Below, piece after piece: positions 28,705 through 36,688 of a stretch of DNA of 64,000 bases. The notes below the pieces were generated by a model. That model searched no databases. It was given only the letters and a program-made list of their open reading frames with translations, and had not been told where the DNA came from. Numbering within the stretch: position 1 is the stretch's first letter; each line of letters starts with the position of its first letter. The position numbers and the translations under genes were made by a program. The stretch comes from Pseudodesulfovibrio sediminis (GTDB taxonomy: Bacteria > Desulfobacterota > Desulfovibrionia > Desulfovibrionales > Desulfovibrionaceae), in the NCBI RefSeq assembly GCF_020886695.1, contig NZ_AP024485.1, forward strand, positions 1,435,001-1,499,000, in the 5' to 3' direction.

Positions 28705-29483
28705 AATACAAACACTATTTAAACAACGGCCCAATGCCAGTCATGCCGCTCTTGGCTCTTTTGGTATTCCTGTGTGCCACACCCCATGCACACGCGAACC
28801 AAACTGACGCCCAAAAGATAATGGACCAAACCATCACCGTAGAAACTAATGCTCAAGAAAGACAAGCTCAATGGGTTAGCAAACGAGCGGCAATACTGGA
28901 TGAAATACGTCAGCTCAAGAACGAAAATCTCTGGCTTTCTTTTCAAGAAAAGAAATACTCCAGATACGTCTCTGCCATGGAAGGAAAAATCGAAGAACTG
29001 CAACGGATCAAAACAGAATTGGAGCGTCTTGAGCAGGATTTGGAACCTCTGCTCTACGAATTGGTAGACAAATTTACAAAGCAGGTATTCAACGACCTCC
29101 CATTCCTTAAGGATGAAAGGAATCGACGCATTACATTTTTGAACAAGACACTTGATGATCACACTCTTTCCAACGGCGAAAAACTGCGCCGAGTGCTGGA
29201 GGCAATGGAAGTCGAAACCGCCTACGGCCGCAGCACAGAGCTATTCGAGACACGCGTCCAACTTGACGGGGAAGAAACGGAAGTAACGGTTCTTCGCGCC
29301 GGACGACTCGGCCTCTATTGCTTAACACCCAATCGCGCCACGGCTGGGAAATACGATCCGCAAACGAAAGAGTACGTCACCATTCAATCAGACTTCGTTC
29401 AACCGCTCATACAACTTGAAACCATGATCAAACACAAACGATTCACCAATTTTGTATTCCTGCCAGTAAAGGAGACCCGCTAA
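28701..29483 (+). CDS. DUF3450 periplasmic coiled-coil protein of a TonB complex
   Basis: A 260-residue protein with signal peptide (about residues 12-34, ending HAHA), a long coiled coil (about 40-115) and a C-terminal DUF3450 domain (VLEAMEVETAYGRS, YDPQTKEY). DUF3450 genes regularly precede a long ExbB-like gene in TonB2-type clusters such as those of Vibrio. It is coupled to yejF by a 4-nt overlap and to the next gene by TAATG. The protein probably spans the periplasm and assists the energising complex. Confidence 0.85.
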   Translation: MKYKHYLNNGPMPVMPLLALLVFLCATPHAHANQTDAQKIMDQTITVETNAQERQAQWVSKRAAILDEIRQLKNENLWLSFQEKKYSRYVSAMEGKIEELQRIKTELERLEQDLEPLLYELVDKFTKQVFNDLPFLKDERNRRITFLNKTLDDHTLSNGEKLRRVLEAMEVETAYGRSTELFETRVQLDGEETEVTVLRAGRLGLYCLTPNRATAGKYDPQTKEYVTIQSDFVQPLIQLETMIKHKRFTNFVFLPVKETR

Positions 29484-30940
29484 TGCGCCTGTTCCTTATA
29501 CTTTTTAGCTTACTGATCTTTACAACGCCTCTGCTGGCGGCCCCATCCAACTCGCCCTCTCCAAAAACGACATCAGAGAGCAACCAGTGGCGACAGACTG
29601 TAGGCGAAATCAAAGAACTCCATGAAGCCACCCAAGCTGACGCCCAAGTCACGATCCAGTCCATTACACAAGAACAAAACCTCCTGACCAAGGAGCTCCT
29701 GGACTTAAAAGCGGAAAAAAGACGACGCGATCAAAATTACCACGCTCTGACTCAAAAATTCAACTCGCTGGTCGAACAGAAGCACGAGTTGGACAAGACT
29801 CTGGAGAGCCAACAGGACTCTATGCGCCTCATTGAAGGCACCGTACGCACCTCGGCAAAGCAATTTCAAAAACGCGCCATGAACAGCCCGGTAACGGCAG
29901 AACGGCCTGATAGATTGACCAATCTTGCGCAGCTCCTTGACTCAGTCCATTTTCCAGGACTGGAATCCATCAAGACCCTCACGGACATGTGGTTCCACGA
30001 GCTGGTCGCATCCGGAGAAGTGATAACCCATGAATCCAGGTGTGTGGCTCCAGATGGCAGTCAGAGACAGGGAATCGTGACCAGATTGGGAACCTTGGGC
30101 GCCCTGTTCAAGGATATGGACGGCAATGCAGCATTTTTACGCCCTAATGCTGGAGGCCACTTGGAAATGGTATCAGGCGATTTCGACAATGTAGTAAGCA
30201 AGGCCGATCAGTTCCTCTCCGGCGAACAAACGGACGCTCCCATTGATTTCTCTGGTGGAGAGGTCTTCAAGCGTTTTGATGGACAATCCGGAATACTGAC
30301 TACGCTCATGAACGGAGGCATGCTAATCTGGCCCATCCTGCTGGTTGGATTGATTGGTTTTCTCCTTTCGGGAGAGCGATTCCTGAGACTGGCCAGTATT
30401 CACACCTGCCCGGATTGCAAGATGGACAGGGCCATGGAATGGGCGAGCAAAGGCAATTTGAAACAATGCGCTGACTGCCTGGGCCCCAAGGGGAACACCC
30501 CCACTTGCAGAGTCATTTCCCATGTGGTGTTGCACTCCGGCAGCACATTGGTGAGCATGGAAAAAGGACTGCAAGAGGCCATCCTTCAGGAGCTTCCCAA
30601 ACTGGAACGCTTTCTACCTACCATCAACATTTTGGCAGCGGTAGCCCCGCTCCTGGGACTGCTTGGTACAGTCACGGGCATGATTGGCACCTTTCAAGTC
30701 ATCACTATCTTCGGAACCGGAGATGCACGCATGATGTCCGGCGGTATCTCCGAGGCATTGATCACGACTCAACTTGGTTTGGCCGTGGCTATCCCCCTCA
30801 CCCTGATGCACCATTTCCTTGAACGTAAAGTGGACCGCATGGTCGCGGACATGGAAGAAAAAGGAACGACTCTAGTAGCCAGAATTATTTCGTCGGAAAA
30901 AGGAGAACACGTATGTTCGACCAGTTATCCAAACAGCTGA
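29483..30940 (+). CDS. long MotA/TolQ/ExbB proton-channel protein (TtpC-like)
   Basis: A 485-residue protein. A signal peptide (about 1-20) and a periplasmic coiled-coil region (about 30-130) come before the channel part. One transmembrane helix lies near 275-295. The conserved TolQ/ExbB helices are at 375-460 (NILAAVAPLLGLLGTVTGMI, and ISEALITTQLGLAVAIPLTL). This is the TtpC arrangement of TonB2 systems, where a long ExbB homologue acts with a normal ExbB. Two Cys pairs (TCPDCK and QCADC, about 309-333) lie in the cytoplasmic loop and could bind metal. It overlaps exbB by 28 nt. Confidence 0.85.
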   Translation: MRLFLILFSLLIFTTPLLAAPSNSPSPKTTSESNQWRQTVGEIKELHEATQADAQVTIQSITQEQNLLTKELLDLKAEKRRRDQNYHALTQKFNSLVEQKHELDKTLESQQDSMRLIEGTVRTSAKQFQKRAMNSPVTAERPDRLTNLAQLLDSVHFPGLESIKTLTDMWFHELVASGEVITHESRCVAPDGSQRQGIVTRLGTLGALFKDMDGNAAFLRPNAGGHLEMVSGDFDNVVSKADQFLSGEQTDAPIDFSGGEVFKRFDGQSGILTTLMNGGMLIWPILLVGLIGFLLSGERFLRLASIHTCPDCKMDRAMEWASKGNLKQCADCLGPKGNTPTCRVISHVVLHSGSTLVSMEKGLQEAILQELPKLERFLPTINILAAVAPLLGLLGTVTGMIGTFQVITIFGTGDARMMSGGISEALITTQLGLAVAIPLTLMHHFLERKVDRMVADMEEKGTTLVARIISSEKGEHVCSTSYPNS

Positions 30941-31494
30941 TGCAGGGTGGCAGCATCATGTTGCCCATAGGATTCCTGGCCCTCGCTCTATGGTGGCTCG
31001 TATTTCTCAAAGCATGGGAAATATGGGTACTCAATCATGCTGAAAATAAATCCGACATGCTCCATGTCCACGAAACCCAAGGATGGCAAAATGCGCTGTC
31101 GAAAGAGTATCTCACATCCCGATCAGGTAATGAGGAACTGGATGTAGAACTGGCGCGGGTGTTGGTGGATCGCCACGCAGGCTACGTGGAAAAAGGTATT
31201 ACCACCATCATGGTACTTGCAGCAACAGCCCCCCTACTGGGACTTTTGGGCACCGTGTCGGGCATGGTTGATACCTTTGATGTCATAGCCCAGTTCGGAA
31301 CAGGTAACGCCAAGGGTCTTGCTTCAGGCATATCTCAGGCACTCGTAACGACTCAGAGTGGGCTCATCGTTGCCGTTCCCGGCATGATGGCAGGAGGATT
31401 TCTCTATCGAAAAGCCAACAAACTCAGAAGGCGCATGGAACTCTTTCTCAGCAGAATGGAACGCATGATCACCAATAAGGAGGCGCAGGCATGA
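30913..31494 (+). CDS. exbB: ExbB proton-channel subunit
   Basis: A 193-residue ExbB/TolQ protein with three transmembrane helices: about 14-34, the helix LAATAPLLGLLGTVSGMV at about 101-118, and SQALVTTQSGLIVAVPGMM at about 138-156. It energises TonB with ExbD using the proton gradient. Its start lies inside the preceding gene in another frame, so translation is probably coupled. The order exbB, exbD, tonB follows. Confidence 0.9.
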   Translation: MFDQLSKQLMQGGSIMLPIGFLALALWWLVFLKAWEIWVLNHAENKSDMLHVHETQGWQNALSKEYLTSRSGNEELDVELARVLVDRHAGYVEKGITTIMVLAATAPLLGLLGTVSGMVDTFDVIAQFGTGNAKGLASGISQALVTTQSGLIVAVPGMMAGGFLYRKANKLRRRMELFLSRMERMITNKEAQA

Positions 31495-31904
31495 GTGCTT
31501 ATTCCCCGTATCGCAAAAAGCGAAATGCCGACTCAAGCATTAACATGACACCGCTTATCGACATGGTTTTCATCCTGCTCATTTTTTTCATTGTCACCAC
31601 CAGCTTTGTCAAAGAATCTGGCGTTGATATTCAACGCCCCTCGGCAAATACAGCCGAAAACAAGGAAAATGTCAGCGTTGTTGTGGGCATAGACTCCACG
31701 GGTACAGTGTGGCTGGACGGCAAGACAATTGATATTCGTTCGGTACGCTCATGGATGGAAAATTTTGTAGCAGAGACTCCGGAGGGCGTGGTTGTCGTAG
31801 CCGCAGATACCAAAACGGAAAGTGGTCTGCTTATCAATGTACTGGACGCCTGTCGCGAGGCTGGTGTCAACAATGTGAGCGTCGCGGCAAGGAAACCGCA
31901 ATGA
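31491..31904 (+). CDS. exbD: ExbD/TolR proton-channel subunit
   Basis: A 137-residue protein with one N-terminal transmembrane helix containing the essential Asp (NMTPLIDMVFILLIFFIV, Asp at about residue 24) and a periplasmic ExbD domain. It overlaps exbB and tonB by 4 nt each. Confidence 0.92.
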   Translation: MSAYSPYRKKRNADSSINMTPLIDMVFILLIFFIVTTSFVKESGVDIQRPSANTAENKENVSVVVGIDSTGTVWLDGKTIDIRSVRSWMENFVAETPEGVVVVAADTKTESGLLINVLDACREAGVNNVSVAARKPQ

Positions 31905-32590
31905 CCCTGCAAGCCATCCAACGGCATTTGGCATCCGGCACTGCAGCCCTCGGCGTAACCCTGTTTTTGTTTATGCTGCCTCTTCTCATGTCCGGACTCA
32001 AGGATGCCCCGCCCCCATCCCTTGAGCATGGCGCAATCCGTCTCTCCAGCACTCCCTCTCCAAAGCCTCCTTCGGAACAGGACAATCAGGAAACTTTTGA
32101 GCAATCTCCCCCTGAGCCTCTCAAGAATTTTGCTCCACCGACACAGGACATGCAGATAACCCCCGAGGCTCCTGCTGCCAATATCGATCTGCCGGATGCA
32201 CAATTCTCCATCAATCCGCAGCTTGCTACAGACATGAATCTGCCCGCTCCAGCATCCGTTCTGGGCATGTCCGCTCCGGCAACCTTGTCAGGGGGCGGAT
32301 CTCTCAAAATTGGGGAACTGGACAACACTCCGGCATTGCTTTTTTCACCCAGCCCACAATATCCGCATGAAGCCCGGCGAAGACATATAGAGACCACCAT
32401 TACAGCAGAACTGTACGTAGACAAAAATGGCAATGTTACCCTTGTTAAAATTATCAAAAACGAACACTCGCATCTTTTTGAAGCCACAGTGCGCAAAGCC
32501 CTGCTTCGCTGGCGATTCAAACCTGGAACCAAAGATGGCAGCGCTGTTAAGTGGACCGCAAGGGTTCCCATCAAATTCAATGAGAGGTAG
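31901..32590 (+). CDS. tonB: TonB energy transducer
   Basis: A 229-residue TonB. An N-terminal transmembrane anchor (about residues 14-32) is followed by a Pro-rich periplasmic linker (about 36-120) and a C-terminal TonB domain with the YPHEARRRHIETTITAEL block and the final RWRFKPGTKDG. The true start is ATG 31901 within the exbD stop. It presumably serves the TonB receptor at 17330-19798. The linker is Pro-rich without long Lys-Pro runs. Confidence 0.9.
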   Translation: MTLQAIQRHLASGTAALGVTLFLFMLPLLMSGLKDAPPPSLEHGAIRLSSTPSPKPPSEQDNQETFEQSPPEPLKNFAPPTQDMQITPEAPAANIDLPDAQFSINPQLATDMNLPAPASVLGMSAPATLSGGGSLKIGELDNTPALLFSPSPQYPHEARRRHIETTITAELYVDKNGNVTLVKIIKNEHSHLFEATVRKALLRWRFKPGTKDGSAVKWTARVPIKFNER

Positions 32591-32593
32591 CTC

Positions 32594-33787
32594 ATGCGTT
32601 CGCTTGTTTTCATCATAGCCTTGTTGCTCCTGCCTGGTCTCGCATTTGGAGACAACGCTCTCTCACGGCCCATGACTGAACAGACCAGAAGCAAGCTGCA
32701 AAAGGCCTATTCATGCATAAAAAACAACCAGCCCGAATGCGCACGTACCATCCTCAGCAGATACATGGAAAACTCGACTCGGCCGCACCCATTCGGAATT
32801 TTGCTATACGGTTCCCTGCTCATGGAGCAAAACCAATTACAAGAAGCAGCACAAATTCTGGAAAGAGGCTATGCAGATTTTCCACAATGCAGACAAATCG
32901 TACACAATCTGGCCGTTGTCCGATATGAACAAAAGGAATTTACCAAGGCAGGAGAGCTCTTTCTCAAAAGCTGTCTGTTGACCAAAAAACCAGCCCACAA
33001 CACCCGATATCAGGCAGCTACTTGTTTTTTTCAAGCAAAGAAATATGCTCAGGCATATGATGTGACAAAACCTCTCCTGGGGCTGAAAACCGTCAAACCA
33101 GACTGGGTGCGGCTGGCGGCCCACAGCCTGATCCTGCTCAAACGCTGGCCAGAAGCAGAGCGCACCCTGATACACTTTCTGAGGCGTTCTCCGACTGAGC
33201 ACGCCTACTGGAAGCTACTGGCCAATATCCGCATGCAGCGCAAGCACTACAAAAAAGCGGCGGCGGCATTGGAAATAGCCTATCGCATCGCTCAGCCCAC
33301 CGCTCTGGAGCGGCGCACGCTTTCCCAACTCTATCTCTATATAAATGCGCCACTCCTGGCTGCTCATGCTCTGGAGGGCAGCTTTACACATACCCCTTCA
33401 CCCAAAGTCTGCGATCAACTGGCCCAAGCATATCTCACAGCTGGACGCACGAAACAGGCTCTAGATATGCTGGACAAAGCCATGGCTCTAGAAAAAACTC
33501 CCGAGCGTTCGCTCATCAAGGGCAGGATTCTCTATGCCAAGCGTCGATACCCAGAAGCCATCGCAGCTTTGCGCCAAGCCGTGCAACTCAATGACAAAAC
33601 AGGACTAGCAAACTATTTACTCGGCATGATTTTCTGGGAACAGAAGCAGTGGGATGAAGCCCGGCATTGGTTCCAAAGTGCTGAAAAATTCAAGCACCAT
33701 GCGCGACACGCTACACGCGCAATCAACGCTATCAACGCCATGGAAGAAAGCTCTCGCCAAAGTAACCTGCCCTTTGATGCAAGTTGA
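32594..33787 (+). CDS. periplasmic TPR protein of the TonB cluster
   Basis: A 397-residue protein with signal peptide (about residues 1-19, ending AFG) and about nine tetratricopeptide-type helix pairs, such as QEAAQILERGYADFP and TKQALDMLDKAMALEKTPE. It is last in the operon, 3 bases after tonB. TPR proteins at this position are regular members of DUF3450/TtpC/TonB2 clusters, probably as assembly scaffolds. It ends at a change to GC-rich sequence. Confidence 0.85.
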   Translation: MRSLVFIIALLLLPGLAFGDNALSRPMTEQTRSKLQKAYSCIKNNQPECARTILSRYMENSTRPHPFGILLYGSLLMEQNQLQEAAQILERGYADFPQCRQIVHNLAVVRYEQKEFTKAGELFLKSCLLTKKPAHNTRYQAATCFFQAKKYAQAYDVTKPLLGLKTVKPDWVRLAAHSLILLKRWPEAERTLIHFLRRSPTEHAYWKLLANIRMQRKHYKKAAAALEIAYRIAQPTALERRTLSQLYLYINAPLLAAHALEGSFTHTPSPKVCDQLAQAYLTAGRTKQALDMLDKAMALEKTPERSLIKGRILYAKRRYPEAIAALRQAVQLNDKTGLANYLLGMIFWEQKQWDEARHWFQSAEKFKHHARHATRAINAINAMEESSRQSNLPFDAS

Positions 33788-33885
33788 CAAAGCACAAAGA
33801 ATAGCATGCTCGCCTCCCCATCCGTATTCCCGGCATGACAGTGTCTGTTTCGCCTTGAGCTCTCCCGCTCCGGTTGGGTGACTCT

Positions 33886-33900
33886 TTAAGCGCGGCTTAA
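33886..33900. terminator. small palindrome between convergent operons
   Basis: TTAAGC-GCG-GCTTAA lies across the hydF stop codon, between the end of the rightward TonB operon and the leftward hyd operon. No T-run follows, so its role as terminator is weak. This point is the right border of the low-GC island and has no tRNA-Ala core. Confidence 0.3.
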
Positions 33901-35102
33901 TGAATCTTGAAGACAGAGGATATCCTGTCGAGAACGCCCTGCACCTTGGAGATAGCCACCCCGTAGTTGGTAATGGGAACCCCCCGAAGATGACATTCGC
34001 GCATGCGGTGGAGCATCTCCCGCCTGTTGATCATGCAACCGCCGCAATGGACAGCCAAGGCGAACTCCTCAAAATCTTCCGGAAAATCATGGCCGGAGTA
34101 CATGGTGAACTCCAATCTTTTTCCCGTGTACAGGGTGAGCCAGCGCGGGATTTTCACTCGCCCGATATCGTCTGCGACAGAGTGATGCGAACACGCTTCG
34201 CACATCAGGACCTTGTCGCCGTCTTTCAAGCCGTCAATGGCTTTCGCTCCCTGTAAAAAAATACGCAGGTCCCCCTTGAGACGAGCGAACAGCGTGGAAA
34301 AGGTGGTCAAGGGGATGTGTTCGGGAACATCGGCGACCACTTTCAACACCACCTGGGAGTCGGTCACCACCAACGCCGGGTCCTTTTTCAATTGATCAAG
34401 GGCCTCGGTCAGCTCCCTTTCCTTGACGACCATTCCCAGGGCATCGTTGTCCAGCACGTCCCGCAACACCTGAACCTGGGGCAGGATAAGCCTTCCCTTG
34501 GGTGCGCCGAGATCCACGGGCACGACGCACAAGACCGTATCCCCCTCGGAGACAAGATCGCCCACCAACACGGGTTCCTCTCTGAATTCACGGGGAGCGG
34601 CTTCCACCAGGCTCCGTTTGAGTGCTGCCATCCCGCGGCCGTTGAGAGCGCACACCTCCAGATAGGACAACCGCAAAGACCGGCAGTAGGTGAGACTCTC
34701 CTCCGAAGGAGGAACAAGGTCCGTTTTGTTGAAGACCACGAGGACCGGTATTTCCATCTTCCATAACTTATCCAGAATGGCCAGTTCCGGCTCGCCCACC
34801 CCCTCCTCGCCCACGACGAGCAAGGCTATATCCGTGCGATAAAGGACTTGATGCGAGGCCTTCACGCGCAACGCTCCCAATTTGCCCGGGTCATCTAGTC
34901 CAGCCGTATCGTAGAACGTGACCGGGCCGAGCGGGAGCAGTTCATAATGCTTGGCCACGGGGTCTGTCGTGGTGCCCGGACAATCCGCCACGATGGCGAT
35001 GTTCTGCCCGATCAAGGCGTTCATGAGAGAAGACTTTCCCACATTACGCCTTCCCACGAGGGCAATGACCATGCGGTCTCCTTTAGGAGTGTTGTTGGGC
35101 AT
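33897..35102 (-). CDS. hydF: [FeFe]-hydrogenase maturation GTPase HydF
   Basis: A 401-residue scaffold/carrier that holds the di-iron H-cluster precursor before transfer to HydA. The N-terminal GTPase domain has GRRNVGKS (G1, about 17-24), PGTTTDP (about 39-45), DTAG (about 62-65) and NKTD (about 121-124). The C-terminal iron-sulfur domain has C-x-H region CEACSHH (about 310-316) and HCGGCM (about 364-369). ATG 35102 follows AGGAG. It is last in the hyd operon. Confidence 0.92.
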   Translation of the reverse strand: MPNNTPKGDRMVIALVGRRNVGKSSLMNALIGQNIAIVADCPGTTTDPVAKHYELLPLGPVTFYDTAGLDDPGKLGALRVKASHQVLYRTDIALLVVGEEGVGEPELAILDKLWKMEIPVLVVFNKTDLVPPSEESLTYCRSLRLSYLEVCALNGRGMAALKRSLVEAAPREFREEPVLVGDLVSEGDTVLCVVPVDLGAPKGRLILPQVQVLRDVLDNDALGMVVKERELTEALDQLKKDPALVVTDSQVVLKVVADVPEHIPLTTFSTLFARLKGDLRIFLQGAKAIDGLKDGDKVLMCEACSHHSVADDIGRVKIPRWLTLYTGKRLEFTMYSGHDFPEDFEEFALAVHCGGCMINRREMLHRMRECHLRGVPITNYGVAISKVQGVLDRISSVFKIH

Positions 35103-35118
35103 TTTTATTCTCCTGAAA

Positions 35119-36117
35119 TTATGCACAATAGGCAGGGGAGACGCCCCGTGCCGATGAAGGATGATAACCGGCTTCCCGCAGCCGCTGCTGCAACCGGCGG
35201 ATGGTATTCACGACCGGGACAGAAGAGTCGTTCTTGCCTGGATATAAAAAGTATTCGCCCCTGACGGACTCCGGGGTGACAGAAGGCATGACGACGTTGG
35301 CCCCGACGGATAGGCCGAGTTCTCGCCCTTTCGGAGTCAGGGCGTCCAAGGCGCTGGTGGCTGGAATATTGGCCTTGGGATTCAACACACGCAGCAAGGC
35401 GGTCGCTCGCAGGGACTCCTCAAGGGAACCGGCAGCACTATCGCCCAAAGGCGTTTGTGGATGGGGAACAAAAGGGCCTACCGCGATCATGTCCAGCGAA
35501 AGCTGGCTCAACGCCAACAAATCGTTTGCCAGAATTTCCGGGGTCATGCCCGGAAGCCCCGTGATAAGGCCGGACCCCGTCTCATAGCCCAACCGTTGGA
35601 GAAGCCGCACCTTCCCCAACCGCGTCCTGCCGGTCTGGCCGGGGCGGCAGTGCCGATGCACCCCGGCATGAAACGTCTCCATTTTCAGCAGGTAGCGGTC
35701 CGCGCCACAGTCGCGCCAATACCGGTAGTCATCCTCGCCATGCTCACCAAGACAAAGTGTCACGGCGACATCTCCCAACCGCTTGATTTTCGAGATAATC
35801 CTTCCGACACGGCGGATATCCAACGCGCTCTCTTCCCCGGATTGCAAGACGACCGTGCCCATGCCCATCCGCACCGCACAGTCCGCTGCCTGGACGATGG
35901 CCTGGCAATCCATGGAATATCGCGGCAGGTGCGCATTGCCCTTGCGCAGCCCGCAATATCGGCAATTCTTTCGGCAGTGGTTGCTGAACTCCACCACGCC
36001 CCGTTGAAACACCTCGCGGCCAAAGACGCCGTCCCGAACCTCCTGGGCCTCGGCAAAAAGCGCCGAGGCATCCGGGGCTCGAAGCAACGCCACGACCTCA
36101 CGCAACCGTTTTGGCAT
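35119..36117 (-). CDS. hydE: [FeFe]-hydrogenase maturase HydE (radical SAM)
   Basis: A 332-residue radical SAM enzyme that acts on the HydG-derived Fe(CO)2CN synthon in H-cluster assembly. The cluster motif is CRKNCRYCG (C-x3-C-x2-C, about residues 48-56). Other family traits are VVLQSGEES (about 88-96) and GLITGLPGMTPE in the barrel. ATG 36117 lies inside the upstream gene and gives the expected N-terminus; the much longer open frame upstream only reads that gene out of frame. It lies 16 bases before hydF. Confidence 0.92.
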   Translation of the reverse strand: MPKRLREVVALLRAPDASALFAEAQEVRDGVFGREVFQRGVVEFSNHCRKNCRYCGLRKGNAHLPRYSMDCQAIVQAADCAVRMGMGTVVLQSGEESALDIRRVGRIISKIKRLGDVAVTLCLGEHGEDDYRYWRDCGADRYLLKMETFHAGVHRHCRPGQTGRTRLGKVRLLQRLGYETGSGLITGLPGMTPEILANDLLALSQLSLDMIAVGPFVPHPQTPLGDSAAGSLEESLRATALLRVLNPKANIPATSALDALTPKGRELGLSVGANVVMPSVTPESVRGEYFLYPGKNDSSVPVVNTIRRLQQRLREAGYHPSSARGVSPAYCA

Positions 36118-36688
36118 CGAGTCTCTTCCCCCTTTCAAGGGCCTGGGCACACTCCGCAATGATGCGAAAGGCAGCACGCTCTTCCCGTGCTGTTTTTTCC
36201 GGCACACGGCCTGTCCGGGCCATGGCAAACAGCGCCTCAACCGGGACATCCGCAACACACCAAAAGCCATCCGGGGTAAGGACCGGGGAGTGGGCGAAGT
36301 GACCAAAATACACACTGTCATCAACGATGAGCGCGGGCAGAGACGGCCTGAACGGCATTTCGATCAACTCGACCCGGTCGCCAAACAAGGACTGAAGCTC
36401 GTGCAGAAAATGGCGCGAAGCGGCGAGTTCTTTCTCAATGACCTCGACACCGGCCTGCGGCCGCAGAAGCCCCATGACCTCCCTTGTCCACGCATCATCC
36501 GACAGGAGCGGCAGACAACACGCCATGAGAGAAGTCCCGCCACAACGGGACAGGGCCGTTTCCAGTCCCTGACGCACCGATTCGTTGGCAGCGAAATTGC
36601 CATAGGGCGGCGCGTAGAGAATGATGCGCCTGCGCGCCCCCCCGAACACTTCACCCAACCGCAGAGCTTCAATACCGGCAAAGATCAT
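36098..36688 (-). CDS. unknown conserved-looking protein in the hydrogenase maturation operon
   Basis: A 196-residue soluble protein without a family that I recognise. It has segments RRRIILYAPPYGNFAANESVR (first 40 residues), DSVYFGHFAHSPVLTPDGFW (about 125-144) and a Lys/Arg-rich helical C-terminus. It overlaps aspA by 4 nt and hydE by 20 nt, so it is locked into the operon. A nucleotide- or substrate-handling accessory role in H-cluster assembly is possible but unproven. Confidence 0.7.
   Translation of the reverse strand: MIFAGIEALRLGEVFGGARRRIILYAPPYGNFAANESVRQGLETALSRCGGTSLMACCLPLLSDDAWTREVMGLLRPQAGVEVIEKELAASRHFLHELQSLFGDRVELIEMPFRPSLPALIVDDSVYFGHFAHSPVLTPDGFWCVADVPVEALFAMARTGRVPEKTAREERAAFRIIAECAQALERGKRLDAKTVA

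Noticed and set aside
35119..36324. Longer HydE starting at 36324
   Set aside because: The extra 69 residues are out-of-frame translation of the upstream gene, and the HydE family N-terminus fits ATG 36117.
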